From assembly GCA_021371935.1 (NCBI GenBank), contig JAJFVF010000013.1, positions 186,001 to 250,000 on the forward strand: a DNA stretch of 64,000 bases. Direction: 5' to 3'. Within the stretch, counting starts at the first letter, position 1; each line of letters opens with the position of its first letter. Both the position numbers and the translations under genes were made by a program. This DNA is from a bacterium. GTDB lineage: Bacteria; Armatimonadota; UBA5829. This document shows, one piece after another, positions 16,916 through 25,878 of the stretch. The notes beneath the pieces are model-generated. The model did no database searches and had not been told where the DNA came from. It saw nothing but the letters and a program-made list of their open reading frames with translations.

Positions 16916-18454
16916 ATGGATGCAATCAAAGGCAGAGAACGCTGGGCTTCTCGGTTCGGCTTGATCCTGGCTATGGCTGGAAATGCGATCGGGCTGGGTA
17001 ATTTCCTGCGCTTTCCTGTTCAGGCTGCCGCATATGGCGGCGGTGCATTCATGATCCCATACTTCGTGGCGCTGCTGCTGCTCGGTATCCCATTGATGTG
17101 GGTGGAATGGGCTATGGGGCGTCTCGGCGGGACGAAAGGGCATGGAACCGCGCCGGGCATGTTCGAGATGCTTTGGAAAAGCCGCGCCGCCAAGTATTTC
17201 GGTCTGCTTGGGATCGCACTGCCGCTTTGCGTTGTGATGTATTACACATGCGTGGAATCGTGGACTCTGGCCTACTGCTGCTTCTCCGCAGACGGAACAC
17301 TTTCAAATTTGAACGGCACTGGTTTCCGCGACTTCTTCAATGGCCTGCTTGGCGGCAATGGATATACTGCAGCTTACATATTTTTTGTCTTGACCGTAAT
17401 TGCAAACTTTGCAGTTATGTGGCGAGGCATATCAGGCGGTATCGAAAAAATGGCTCGTGTCGCAATGCCGATGTTGTTCATATTTGCGGCAACGCTTGTC
17501 ATTCGCACCCTGACACTTGGCTCACCAGTGCCTGAACACCCCGAACGAAACGTACTCAACGGACTTGCTTTCCTATGGAACCCGCAGCTCGACAGGCTCT
17601 CTGAGAGCAAAATATGGCTGGCTGCTGCAGGGCAGGTGTTTTTCACATTGTCGGTCGGCTTTGGAGTTATATCCTGCTATGCATCCTACCTGCGCAAGAA
17701 CGACGACATAGCGCTTTCGGGTCTATCGACAGTGACATTGAATGAGACAGCCGAGGTGGTCCTTGGCGGCTCACTCGCCATTCCTCTGGCATTTGCATTC
17801 TTAGGCGCCGGGGCTGTTACAGCAATTGCTAAAGAAGGGCCTTTTTCGCTCGCGTTTGTGACTATGCCTATGATCTTCAAGAGCATGCCTTTCGGCCAGG
17901 TCCTCTCGACCATATGGTTCATGCTGCTCTTTTTTGCGGGAATCACATCTTCTGTTGCGCTTGCTCAAGCGGCAGTTGCGTTCATGGAAGATGAGATTGG
18001 CTGGGCAAGAGAGAAGGCTGTTGCGGCGGTGTGGTTTGTGATATTTGCCTGCGGGAACCTGATAATATTCGGACCTGGAGTGATGGGTGAAGTCGACTTT
18101 TGGGCAGGGACAGTGGGTATAGTAATTTTTGCGTTGATCGAAGTGATACTTTTTGTATGGGTCTTCGGAGCCGACAAGGCCTGGGCCGAGATCAACCAAG
18201 GCGCGGATATACGGCTTCCGAAGATCGTCTATTACGTCTTGAAATACATTACTCCGGTCTATTTGGCTGTATTGGTTGTCGCGTGGATCGCACAAGACGG
18301 TAAATCAGCCGCATTAATGCGTTCGGTTCCCGCTCCAGAAGTGCCATGGCGCTGGGCTGCCAGGCTGCTGATGGTGTTAGTGATAGCTACATTGGCATTT
18401 TTGATACGTCGATCCAGGCACTTGAAGCAAGATGAGGCAGGTGGCAAAATATGA
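16916..18454 (+). CDS. Sodium-dependent NSS (SLC6-type) amino-acid transporter
   Basis: The 512-residue protein has about 12 hydrophobic segments and the family's N-terminal signature: WASRFGLILAMAGNAIGLGN followed by FLRFPV, where the unwound first helix binds sodium and substrate. NSS transporters import amino acids with sodium across the inner membrane. The start at 16916 follows GGGGTGT. The stop codon overlaps the ATG of a 51-residue membrane protein (18451-18606), as in two-component MetP/MetS-type importers, which favours a methionine/alanine-type substrate. It sits 21 bases after the toroid gene. Confidence 0.92.
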   Translation: MDAIKGRERWASRFGLILAMAGNAIGLGNFLRFPVQAAAYGGGAFMIPYFVALLLLGIPLMWVEWAMGRLGGTKGHGTAPGMFEMLWKSRAAKYFGLLGIALPLCVVMYYTCVESWTLAYCCFSADGTLSNLNGTGFRDFFNGLLGGNGYTAAYIFFVLTVIANFAVMWRGISGGIEKMARVAMPMLFIFAATLVIRTLTLGSPVPEHPERNVLNGLAFLWNPQLDRLSESKIWLAAAGQVFFTLSVGFGVISCYASYLRKNDDIALSGLSTVTLNETAEVVLGGSLAIPLAFAFLGAGAVTAIAKEGPFSLAFVTMPMIFKSMPFGQVLSTIWFMLLFFAGITSSVALAQAAVAFMEDEIGWAREKAVAAVWFVIFACGNLIIFGPGVMGEVDFWAGTVGIVIFALIEVILFVWVFGADKAWAEINQGADIRLPKIVYYVLKYITPVYLAVLVVAWIAQDGKSAALMRSVPAPEVPWRWAARLLMVLVIATLAFLIRRSRHLKQDEAGGKI

Positions 18455-18606
18455 ATGATTCTGCAATAAAGCTGACTACTGCGGGCTGGATATTCATGTT
18501 ATGCACATGGGCAGTTGTTCTGACGGGCGCCGGGCTTTGCATTCACAGGATTATGGCTGTAAAAGGCAAGCAGAAATCGTCTGATGTACAGACAAAAAGT
18601 GATTAG
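18451..18606 (+). CDS. Small membrane subunit of the NSS transporter (MetS-like)
   Basis: This 51-residue frame starts at an ATGA overlap with the transporter stop and ends TAG at 18604. It encodes one membrane helix (about residues 9-35, TTAGWIFMLCTWAVVLTGAG) and a basic C-terminus with KGKQK. In Corynebacterium and relatives a protein of this size and position, MetS, is needed with MetP for methionine and alanine uptake. Length, topology and coupling fit; sequence similarity cannot be tested here. The remaining gap to the next gene holds a promoter. Confidence 0.75.
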   Translation: MNDSAIKLTTAGWIFMLCTWAVVLTGAGLCIHRIMAVKGKQKSSDVQTKSD

Positions 18607-18673
18607 GGTGGGGGATCAATACTGCAGTTTCGACAATTTTTTGCCGAATACTACTTCTGGGACTCAGGATTAA

Positions 18674-18703
18674 TTGACCCCGGGATTATGCTCGTGATAT
18701 ACT
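18674..18703 (+). promoter_or_regulatory. Promoter of the response regulator gene
   Basis: TTGACC (18674-18679), 18-base spacer, TATACT (18698-18703); five of six bases match in each box. It is 32 bases before the GTG start of the regulator, so the mRNA leader is short. Confidence 0.75.
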
Positions 18704-18735
18704 TGAAGTCGATGGAATAATAAGGAGGTCCCAGC

Positions 18736-19149
18736 GTGGCGAGAAAGATTCTAGCCGTTGATGATGAGAAGCACATTGTTCGCTTAGTTCAGGTGAACCT
18801 TGAGCGGGCTGGGTATGAAGTTGTTACCGCTAATGACGGTAAAGAGGCGCTCGAAAAGGTCGAGTCAGAGAGACCCGATCTGATGGTCCTCGATGTCATG
18901 ATGCCCTATATGGACGGGTTTGAAGTGCTGCAAAATCTGCGCAGAAACCCTGCCACACGAGATATCCCGGTTATTATGTTAACCGCGAAGGCACAGGATG
19001 CGGACGTATTTAAGGGTTGGCAGTCTGGTGTCGACTGTTACCTGACCAAGCCGTTCAACCCAATGGAACTGCTCTCCTTTGTAAAGAGAATTTTCGACTC
19101 GATGGATGGCGGACCAAATGGTGATGTCCGATACGAGATCAAGCTCTAG
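18736..19149 (+). CDS. CheY-like single-domain response regulator
   Basis: This 137-residue receiver domain has the full set of active residues: D9 and D10 in LAVDDE, phosphoacceptor D53 in LDVMMP, T83 in MLTAKA, and K105 in LTKPFNP. There is no output domain, so it must act by protein contact, or as a phosphate relay or sink. The GTG start has TAAGGAGGT eight bases upstream. No histidine kinase is nearby. It has its own promoter. Confidence 0.92.
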   Translation: MARKILAVDDEKHIVRLVQVNLERAGYEVVTANDGKEALEKVESERPDLMVLDVMMPYMDGFEVLQNLRRNPATRDIPVIMLTAKAQDADVFKGWQSGVDCYLTKPFNPMELLSFVKRIFDSMDGGPNGDVRYEIKL

Positions 19150-19268
19150 TAATTGACTTCAGACTTAGGAATCGTGGCTTGAACACACTCTCGCGACTGC
19201 TCCGCAGCGCCGTTATGTTTCGCCACGAAGGGAACGAAAATGCCCTGCATTTTCGAGGAGAACGCGCT

Positions 19269-19466
19269 GTGAGTGACAAAAAAACAATTGCTATAGTTTT
19301 AGGCACAATTGTCGGTGTGGCTGCAGTGGCCACGGCTGTTGGTGTCTATGTCTCCAACCACAATGAGCCTGAGATGCGCAACATCAACGATGTATTTGAA
19401 AAAGCTAAGCAGACAGTGCGCAAACTTGATGAAGCCGTTGAGAACCTGCGTAAATCAGCAGCCTGA
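19269..19466 (+). CDS. Small single-helix membrane protein with coiled-coil tail
   Basis: The 65-residue product has one membrane segment (residues ~6-24, IAIVLGTIVGVAAVATAVGV). A charged helical stretch, NDVFEKAKQTVRKLDEAVEN, follows, reminiscent of YtxH-type proteins. The GTG at 19269 is preferred because GAGGAGA lies just upstream; the longer frame from 19179 adds 30 basic residues without a ribosome-binding site. The function is unknown. A terminator follows at 19493. Confidence 0.65.
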   Translation: MSDKKTIAIVLGTIVGVAAVATAVGVYVSNHNEPEMRNINDVFEKAKQTVRKLDEAVENLRKSAA

Positions 19467-19492
19467 CAGATTATATAGAGCAATAATTATGA

Positions 19493-19530
19493 AATAAGAG
19501 GCAGAGGGTATTAATCCTCCGCCTCTTATT
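19493..19530 (+). terminator. Bidirectional hairpin terminator
   Basis: AATAAGAGGCAGAGG (19493-19507) and CCTCCGCCTCTTATT (19516-19530) form a 15-bp stem with one mismatch. The A-rich left side and the TTATT right side allow use in either direction. It sits after the small membrane protein gene. Confidence 0.7.
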
Positions 19531-19666
19531 CATTTATACCGATTTACACCTTGGTTGTGATGAGCGCGACGCACCATAATATATGTTATGTTAACCAGCA
19601 TCTCTTATTACACCTATCCCTCGAAGCGTTTGTCTAATAATAGGCAAATGGGTGTGATATCACAAA

Positions 19667-20728
19667 CTACATTCGTATGTTAAGATCATCGTTGTCGGTA
19701 GTGCATCTACCGTCTTTTGTTACTCCCACAATCTGTGTGGAATAACCCGATCTTCGCACAGCCAGACTACCACACTTCGGGCAATATGTGTTCTCACCGG
19801 TCTCGGTGCGCATATTGCCGAGATAGATAAATTTCAGCCCTGCTTGTTTGCCTATTCTGACTGCAGCTTCCAAAGTCTCCGGTGGAGTCGGTGGAACGTC
19901 AGAAAGCTCACCATATGGGAAGAATCTGGTGACATGCCATGGCGTATTTGTGCCCAGATAATCGGCAATCCAGCGGGCAGTTTTAGTCAAATTGTCCGCG
20001 CTGTCATTCCAGCCTGGGATTATATTCGTCACACATTCGACATGCATCCCCCACTCTGTTCTTGCACGGACAGTCACATCAAGAATGCCTTGCACCGACG
20101 GCACTTTTATCAACTGCTTGTAGAAGTTATTGTCCATCGACTTAATATCCACTCGATACACATCAAGGTACGGTCCGATGAGATCAAGGGCTTCTGGCGT
20201 TGCGTAACCGTTGGTCACATATACCGTGTATAGATCATTTTCCTTACAGAGCTTTGCGCAATCAAGGGTGTAATTCAACCAGATTGACGGCTCATTATAC
20301 GTCCATGCTATGCCTTCGCATTGATTTTCTTTTGCCAATCGCACCAACATTTCAGGACTCACGCCGGTCTTGCAATAACCTGCAGACTCAACAGCATCTG
20401 CATATGCTATCTCCCAATTCTGGCAGAAAACACATCGGAAATTGCAGCCCAGTGTTCCTACTGAATAACAAAGACTGCCCGGCTTATAATGAAACACCGG
20501 CTTCTTCTCTATAGGATCTGCAGCGGAGGAGGATATGACTCCATATATTGTGTCATAAAGTTTGCCATCATAGTTGACTTTCGTACGACAGTATCCCACC
20601 CCGCCGTCCGATATTTGGCATCTGCGCTGACATATATTGCACCTTATTTGTCCGTAGTCCAAATTTTCAGCTAAAAGTGCTTCTTTCAGAGCGCCGGCTG
20701 ATCGCAGAATTTCAATTTGCGTTTTCAA
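19667..20728 (-). CDS. amrS: AmrS-type radical SAM enzyme (AmmeMemoRadiSam system)
   Basis: This 353-residue protein belongs to the AmrS family. Residues 31-47 have CNICQRRC...GVGYC, an N-terminal zinc/cysteine element. The radical-SAM cluster motif is CNFRCVFC, followed by QNWE. Near the C-terminus are YCPKC and a conserved basic patch. In the family it is usually encoded near Memo and AMMECR1 proteins, and the substrate is not settled. Neither partner is in this window. Start is TTG at 20728, with GAAGGTGATG upstream. Confidence 0.9.
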   Translation of the reverse strand: MKTQIEILRSAGALKEALLAENLDYGQIRCNICQRRCQISDGGVGYCRTKVNYDGKLYDTIYGVISSSAADPIEKKPVFHYKPGSLCYSVGTLGCNFRCVFCQNWEIAYADAVESAGYCKTGVSPEMLVRLAKENQCEGIAWTYNEPSIWLNYTLDCAKLCKENDLYTVYVTNGYATPEALDLIGPYLDVYRVDIKSMDNNFYKQLIKVPSVQGILDVTVRARTEWGMHVECVTNIIPGWNDSADNLTKTARWIADYLGTNTPWHVTRFFPYGELSDVPPTPPETLEAAVRIGKQAGLKFIYLGNMRTETGENTYCPKCGSLAVRRSGYSTQIVGVTKDGRCTTDNDDLNIRM

Positions 20729-20811
20729 CGCATCACCTTCTTAAGCTAACGGTCACACAACCGCCATATATTTGCACTAAAGACTTGCATTTTTATGCCG
20801 ATAATAATATC

Positions 20812-23121
20812 GTGGAAATACGTCGATTAGCCAAAACAATACAATTTATTGTTACTCAGAATGTCGCACTTATCCTTGTTACCATACTTATGCTTGGATT
20901 AACCTTGTACGCTGCCGCCTACCACAGCTTGCTTGAAACCACATTCATTGGTATGGTATGTGCTTGGTGCATATTCCTCACAGTGCGGGGACTTCGTAAT
21001 AATAACGATAAGGAGGCGAATGAATGCAATGACGAGGCTGCTTCGAATGCTCTGAGTAAGCTGCGTCAAGTGTTCGCCGTCATGTCCAATTCTGGTCCGC
21101 ATGCCCGCATGTGTGACGTAAAGACCGGCATCCTTTCTGCTGCAAAAGATGCGCTTGACACAGATCTTGTAGCGCTTTTTACAATAGACCCATGCCTTGG
21201 AGGCATCGAGTGCGTATGCACTGATGAAGTCAGCGGAACACTGCAAGCTGCATTTCTCAGCCTGGCCGGGAATTTGGTGACAGATAGAAATACCAGCGAC
21301 ACCCTCGTTATCGATAGCAAATCGGCTGGCCCGGACAATGAGGCCATGCATGACCTTATAGATAGTGGTGTCGGAATAGTCTTGGCTTGTCCAATCAGGT
21401 CTGAGGTTGGAGCAAGCGGCGCGATTGCAGCTTTTTATCCATCTGATCATAATGTCAAAAACCTCATCCATCTTATAGAAGCTGTGGCGGCACAGGCTTC
21501 TGCGATGATTTCATATGCCCTGGCTATCGAGCAGTCTTCCAGCTTACTTGATGACCTTGCCGGCGCAAATCAAGAGCTTTCAGTACAAGCCACGATCGAT
21601 GGGCTTACAGGACTTGCAAACCATCGAACATTTCAACAGACTCTGCATGAGATGTGTCGTCATACATCATCAACACGGGGCAACCGAAAGTTCTGTCTGG
21701 TCATGGCGGATGTCGATAATTTTAAAATTTACAACGACACTCATGGTCATCAGGCTGGTGATGGCGTTTTGAAGACAGTCGCCAGAGTGATGAATGCGAA
21801 AGTAAGGCAGGGAGACCTGGCAGCACGCTATGGCGGTGAAGAGTTCACTCTTCTTCTTAAGGGAGCAGATAAGGAAGAAGCACAAACAATTGCAGACAGG
21901 ATCAGGAGTTCTGTCGCAACACAATCATATGATCGCGGCACCATTACTATAAGCATGGGAATAGCAGAATATCCCACAGACTCCAGCGATGTCAGTGAAT
22001 TGATCGAAAAGGCTGACAGAGCGCTATATCATGCAAAAATCACTGGACGCAACCGTATAGTAGTATGGGGAAGCGCAAGCACAGTAGATGATGATAATGT
22101 ATGTGGAACAAATTCGACAAGCCGTGCACGTAAGAAGATCCTGGTCGTTGAAAATCCAAACGAACGGCATGCCGATGATATCTACAAGACACTCGTCACA
22201 CAATCATGCGATGTAAGAGCAGCCGCTTCTGCATCAGAGGCAATTGAGGTTCTGCGCACTCAAGTTTTCGACATATCATTTGTGAGCATAGAGGCTCTGC
22301 CGAACGGAAGTCTTAGAGCATTAAGCGATATAACATCTATTCATCCACAGATGCCGGTAGTCTTGGTAACTCAAAGTCACCTCTTGGAAGAGAGTCGAGA
22401 AGCACTTCAGCGCGGCGCATCAGACGTGCTTCTCAGGCCGTTCAATCCGGCTGAACTGCCTATACTGGTCGAGCGAAATGTGGAGAGATGCCGTCTTGAG
22501 CGCGAAAGAATGGCGCAAAAAGGCATCGGCCTAATGCTGCAATCCATAGATGCGCTTGTATCTGCAATCGATGCAAAAGATCACTATACAGCCGGACACA
22601 GTCAACGGGTAACCGGCTTGGCGCTCGCAATAGCCGATGAACTCAACATCCCCGCGCAGGAGCGCAGCGCATTGGAATTCGCATCTCGCCTGCACGATAT
22701 CGGAAAACTTGTGCTTCCTGACAGCGCTCTCAACAAGCAAACACAGCTCAACGAACAGGAGTGGGCAGCCATGCGGCAGCATCCTGTAATGGGTTGTAAG
22801 ATTGTCGGAGCTATTGATGAACTAGCTTATGTAAGCACCATCATAAGACATCATCATGAGCGGCTAAATGGAACAGGATACCCAGACGGCCTGCGAGGCG
22901 AGGCAATTCCCTACCCTTCTCGGATAATAGCAGTCGCAGATGCCTATGAAGCGATGACGTCAGAACGTTCATACAGAGCAAAAATATCGTCTCAGGAAGC
23001 ATTCGATGAGCTAACTCGCAACATCGGAACGTTTTACGCACCTGAGATCGTTAAGGCTCTTGGCAATGTGCTTATGTCATCTGGTGAACTCTGCCAGAAA
23101 CATCAGCGCAGAGCAGCATAG
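20812..23121 (+). CDS. Membrane GGDEF / pseudo-receiver / HD-GYP signalling protein
   Basis: In order: two membrane helices (~residues 15-60), a GAF-like sensor (~80-240), a GGDEF diguanylate cyclase domain with GGEEF near residue 340, a receiver-like domain (~440-560), and an HD-GYP phosphodiesterase domain with HDIGK near 628 and HHERLNGTGYPDGLRG. Both cyclase and hydrolase motifs look intact, so it may make and degrade c-di-GMP. The receiver has lost its acidic pair (EN), its phosphoacceptor (serine in FVSIEALP) and its lysine (LRPF). The GTG at 20812 is a tentative start; no strong ribosome-binding site is visible, and the longer frame overlaps amrS. Confidence 0.88.
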   Translation: MEIRRLAKTIQFIVTQNVALILVTILMLGLTLYAAAYHSLLETTFIGMVCAWCIFLTVRGLRNNNDKEANECNDEAASNALSKLRQVFAVMSNSGPHARMCDVKTGILSAAKDALDTDLVALFTIDPCLGGIECVCTDEVSGTLQAAFLSLAGNLVTDRNTSDTLVIDSKSAGPDNEAMHDLIDSGVGIVLACPIRSEVGASGAIAAFYPSDHNVKNLIHLIEAVAAQASAMISYALAIEQSSSLLDDLAGANQELSVQATIDGLTGLANHRTFQQTLHEMCRHTSSTRGNRKFCLVMADVDNFKIYNDTHGHQAGDGVLKTVARVMNAKVRQGDLAARYGGEEFTLLLKGADKEEAQTIADRIRSSVATQSYDRGTITISMGIAEYPTDSSDVSELIEKADRALYHAKITGRNRIVVWGSASTVDDDNVCGTNSTSRARKKILVVENPNERHADDIYKTLVTQSCDVRAAASASEAIEVLRTQVFDISFVSIEALPNGSLRALSDITSIHPQMPVVLVTQSHLLEESREALQRGASDVLLRPFNPAELPILVERNVERCRLERERMAQKGIGLMLQSIDALVSAIDAKDHYTAGHSQRVTGLALAIADELNIPAQERSALEFASRLHDIGKLVLPDSALNKQTQLNEQEWAAMRQHPVMGCKIVGAIDELAYVSTIIRHHHERLNGTGYPDGLRGEAIPYPSRIIAVADAYEAMTSERSYRAKISSQEAFDELTRNIGTFYAPEIVKALGNVLMSSGELCQKHQRRAA

Positions 23122-23204
23122 CTCTACTGTTTCTTGCCATAGAACGGTATTGTCTTTTATCAGTTGTTTATGCGCTAAGTCTATAAGCGACTCTGTGCAA
23201 ACGC

Positions 23205-23237
23205 AAAAAAGCCCGAAGGCAAATTGCCAACGGGCTT
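23205..23237 (-). terminator. Intrinsic terminator after the bifunctional nuclease gene
   Basis: AAGCCCG (23209-23215) pairs with CGGGCTT (23231-23237), with an inner GGCAA/TTGCC. On the minus strand it runs into six T. It lies 24 bases past the stop at 23261 and may also stop transcripts arriving from the other side. Confidence 0.9.
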
Positions 23238-23260
23238 AGGTTTGCGATATTTAATTTTTA

Positions 23261-23779
23261 TTATTCTTCGTGAACTGCCGCCTTTTCAATAACTCCCTCG
23301 AGCATAAAGATAGGAGCTTTGGCTCTTAGAGCAAGGGCAATCGCATCACTAGGGCGGCTGTCTACATCAACGACCTTGCTCTCGTGGGCAATTGTGACTT
23401 TCGCATAGTAGGTCTTGTTCCACAAATCATCTATCAAAACCCTCTCGACGCTGCCCCCCATGCGATTGATCACATTGTTGAGCAGGTCATGAGTGATTGG
23501 ACGATCAGCCGAGGCACCATCCAGCGCAAGTGATATCGCCATAGCCTCGAATTTACCGATCCAGATCAAGACTGAACGCCCTCTGGCATCTTTGAGCAGC
23601 ACAAAGTAGTTAGTCGGCTGAACACCTTCCTGTTCCTTGTGCTCATAGACACCCATAACCTTGACTTCTCTGGGCTCAAGGCTGCTTTCGTCTTCACCTG
23701 TGTTCCCTTCACCGCTCAAGGACTGCGGAAACAGTTCTTCCGGGTTTTCATCTTCCTCGAATCCAAAATTTTCAGCCAA
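23261..23779 (-). CDS. Bifunctional nuclease (BFN/DUF151) domain protein
   Basis: This 172-residue protein has an acidic N-terminus (~40 residues of Glu/Asp/Pro). A BFN domain follows: VLLKDARGRSVLIWIGKFEA, RPITHDLLNNVI, and a final SRPSDAIALALRAKAPIF block that is the family hallmark. Plant and archaeal members show DNase/RNase activity; bacterial roles are less clear. It lies downstream of rho in the same direction with a 54-base gap, and an intrinsic terminator follows. Confidence 0.9.
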   Translation of the reverse strand: MAENFGFEEDENPEELFPQSLSGEGNTGEDESSLEPREVKVMGVYEHKEQEGVQPTNYFVLLKDARGRSVLIWIGKFEAMAISLALDGASADRPITHDLLNNVINRMGGSVERVLIDDLWNKTYYAKVTIAHESKVVDVDSRPSDAIALALRAKAPIFMLEGVIEKAAVHEE

Positions 23780-23833
23780 TGATGCTACCCTTTCTAAAAT
23801 ACACTGGGTATCATTACCCCATCAGCATGTGTA

Positions 23834-25105
23834 CTAATCTATATCGTTGCTCTTAAGAGTTTTATCCACGATCTGTAGAAATTCCTTGTTGGATTTCGTA
23901 TGTTTTAGTCGATCGCGCAGCAGTTCGGTCGCCTCAGCGGTATCCAGAGCAGCCAGCAGCCTGTGCAACTGCCATACTCGTTTTAATGTATCATCATTGT
24001 AAAGCAGTTCATCATGGCGAGTACCGGACTTCTTCGTGTCGATTGCAGGGAATATTCTTCTCTCGGCAAGATTTCGATCCAGTACCAGTTCCATGTTACC
24101 CGTAGCCTTGAATTCTTCAAAGATCGCATCGTCCATGCGGCTTCCTGTCTCGACAAGAGCTGTCCCTATGACTGTAAGGCTCCCGCCTTCTTCGATATTT
24201 CTGGCAGCGCCGATGAAGCGCTTAGGTCTATATAGGGCGCTTGGGTCAAGACCACCGGATAGGGTCCTTCCACTTGGGTTTACAGTAAGGTTCGATGCTC
24301 TTGAAAGACGGGTAATGCTGTCGAGCAGCACCACTACGTCCTTGCCCGACTCGACCAGCCTCTTGCTCATTTCAAGGACCATATCGGCAACGCGCATATG
24401 GTTTTCGGGCAGCTCATCGAATGTGGAACTGACCACCATTCCGTTGACCGAGCGGCGTATATCCGTGACTTCCTCAGGCCGCTCATCGATCAGAAGAACA
24501 ATGAGCACAACATCCGGGAAGTTTGTGGTAATGCTGTTTGCCATGGTCTTCAGCAGAGTTGTCTTACCGGCCTTTGGCGGAGCTACGATCAAGCCTCTTT
24601 GTCCCTTGCCGATAGGCGAGATAAGATCTATAAAGCGTGCGGAATAATTGTCCTGTGTAGTTTCGAGAACAAGCTGCTCATTAGGATATATCGGTGTGAG
24701 GTCATCAAAGTTTTTGCGAGCCCTGGCCGCTTCGGGGTTCTGGTTGCTCACCGCCTGTACGCGCAGCAGACTGTAATATTTCTCAGTGTCTTTTGGCGGA
24801 CGCACCTGCCCCGATACAATGTCTCCAGTCTTAAGAGAAAACCGCTTTATTTGTGATTGGGAGACATAGACATCGGTCGAGGTGGGCGAGAAATTCGAGT
24901 GCCGCAGGAAACCCCAGCCGTCAGGCAGAATTTCCAGCACACCCTGATCGAAGATGAGTCCACTCTTCTCAGCAAACGCCTTGAGGATACTCATCACAAG
25001 ATCCTGGCGTTTCGAGAAGCCGTTTTCCACTCCAAGAGTGTCTGCTATCTCCTTTAATTCCTCAACTGATTTTTTTTCTAGTTCAGATAGTTCCAAGGGC
25101 TCCAA
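23834..25105 (-). CDS. rho: Transcription termination factor Rho
   Basis: Rho is the hexameric RNA-dependent ATPase that ends transcription at unstructured C-rich RNA. The protein shows the N-terminal helical domain (SVEELKEIADTLGV), the RNA-binding cold-shock domain with GVLEILPDGWGFLRH, the P-loop APPKAGKTT, Walker B LIDERPEEVTD, the Q-loop and the DPSALYRPKRF segment. I place the start at TTG 25105 because AAGAGGTGATT lies six bases upstream, giving 423 residues and the N-terminus MEPLELSELEKKS. An in-frame ATG at 25135 without a ribosome-binding site would add ten. A strong promoter lies at 25281-25309. Confidence 0.96.
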   Translation of the reverse strand: MEPLELSELEKKSVEELKEIADTLGVENGFSKRQDLVMSILKAFAEKSGLIFDQGVLEILPDGWGFLRHSNFSPTSTDVYVSQSQIKRFSLKTGDIVSGQVRPPKDTEKYYSLLRVQAVSNQNPEAARARKNFDDLTPIYPNEQLVLETTQDNYSARFIDLISPIGKGQRGLIVAPPKAGKTTLLKTMANSITTNFPDVVLIVLLIDERPEEVTDIRRSVNGMVVSSTFDELPENHMRVADMVLEMSKRLVESGKDVVVLLDSITRLSRASNLTVNPSGRTLSGGLDPSALYRPKRFIGAARNIEEGGSLTVIGTALVETGSRMDDAIFEEFKATGNMELVLDRNLAERRIFPAIDTKKSGTRHDELLYNDDTLKRVWQLHRLLAALDTAEATELLRDRLKHTKSNKEFLQIVDKTLKSNDID

Positions 25106-25280
25106 TTTGTAATCACCTCTTTGGGATAGCCTCATGTATGAGGTTTAACGCAATTATTGCCATGACAAATATATGCCGGGCAAGTACGCAATAGTGTTGG
25201 AATCAACATAATGAATGATGGAGGGTTTACACCCGGGAAAGTCCAGTAGACAACAATGAGGACTGTTATTAGACATCTAT

Positions 25281-25309
25281 ATTATAGGTTTAATACCGTG
25301 TTTTGTCCA
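25281..25309 (-). promoter_or_regulatory. Sigma-70-type promoter of rho
   Basis: On the minus strand TGGACA, 17-base spacer, TATAAT: five and six of six consensus matches. It implies a leader of ~170 bases before the TTG start, room for the autogenous control known for rho in several bacteria. Confidence 0.8.
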
Positions 25310-25332
25310 GTCCTTAAACACAAACTCGTGAA

Positions 25333-25875
25333 TTATTCTACTTTTATTACCCCTATATACGGCAGATTCCTATACCGTCCATTATAATCAAGGCCGTAGC
25401 CGACCACAAAGCGATCCTCAACCTCGAACCCGCAGTAATCGATTTTCACGTCGACCTGTCTGCGGTCGGGTTTATCCAGAAGGGTGCATAATCTGACGCT
25501 CGATGCTCCGCGCGCGATCAAATTCTCAACCAGATAGCTCATGCGCAGTGTCCAGCCCGTGTCGACTATATCCTCAACTATCAGCACATCGCGCCCCTCG
25601 ACACTGCAGCTTATATCCTTGAGAACCCGCACGACGCTCGAAGTGTGCCTATCGCCGCCATAGCTGGAAATTGCAACGAAGTCATAGTCAGCATCAAGTT
25701 CGATTTGCCGGATGAGATCGGCAAGAAAGATAGCCGCTCCCTTCAAAATACCTATAAGAAGCAGACTCCGGCCCGCATAATCATAGCTGATCTGCTTTCC
25801 AAGCTCGGCAACTCTTGCATGCAGCTTATCTTGTGGGATCAACACCTCGGCTGTGCTTTCGCCGGGATCGGTCAT
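25333..25875 (-). CDS. hpt: Hypoxanthine phosphoribosyltransferase
   Basis: The enzyme salvages hypoxanthine and guanine with PRPP to give IMP and GMP. The 180-residue protein has the ILKGAAIFLADL loop, the SSYG flexible-loop motif, the PRPP site VLIVEDIVDTGWT (about residues 97-109), and the CTLLDKPDRR and GYGLDYNGRYRNLPYIG segments. It starts 3 bases after the guaA stop and shares its promoter, forming a guanine-nucleotide operon. Confidence 0.95.
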   Translation of the reverse strand: MTDPGESTAEVLIPQDKLHARVAELGKQISYDYAGRSLLLIGILKGAAIFLADLIRQIELDADYDFVAISSYGGDRHTSSVVRVLKDISCSVEGRDVLIVEDIVDTGWTLRMSYLVENLIARGASSVRLCTLLDKPDRRQVDVKIDYCGFEVEDRFVVGYGLDYNGRYRNLPYIGVIKVE

Positions 25876-25878
25876 ACT

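Noticed and set aside
25210-25260. GGGAAAGTCC near the rho promoter as part of RNase P RNA
   Set aside because: Only ~200 bases are free, too short for RNase P RNA, and no other conserved P RNA elements are present.
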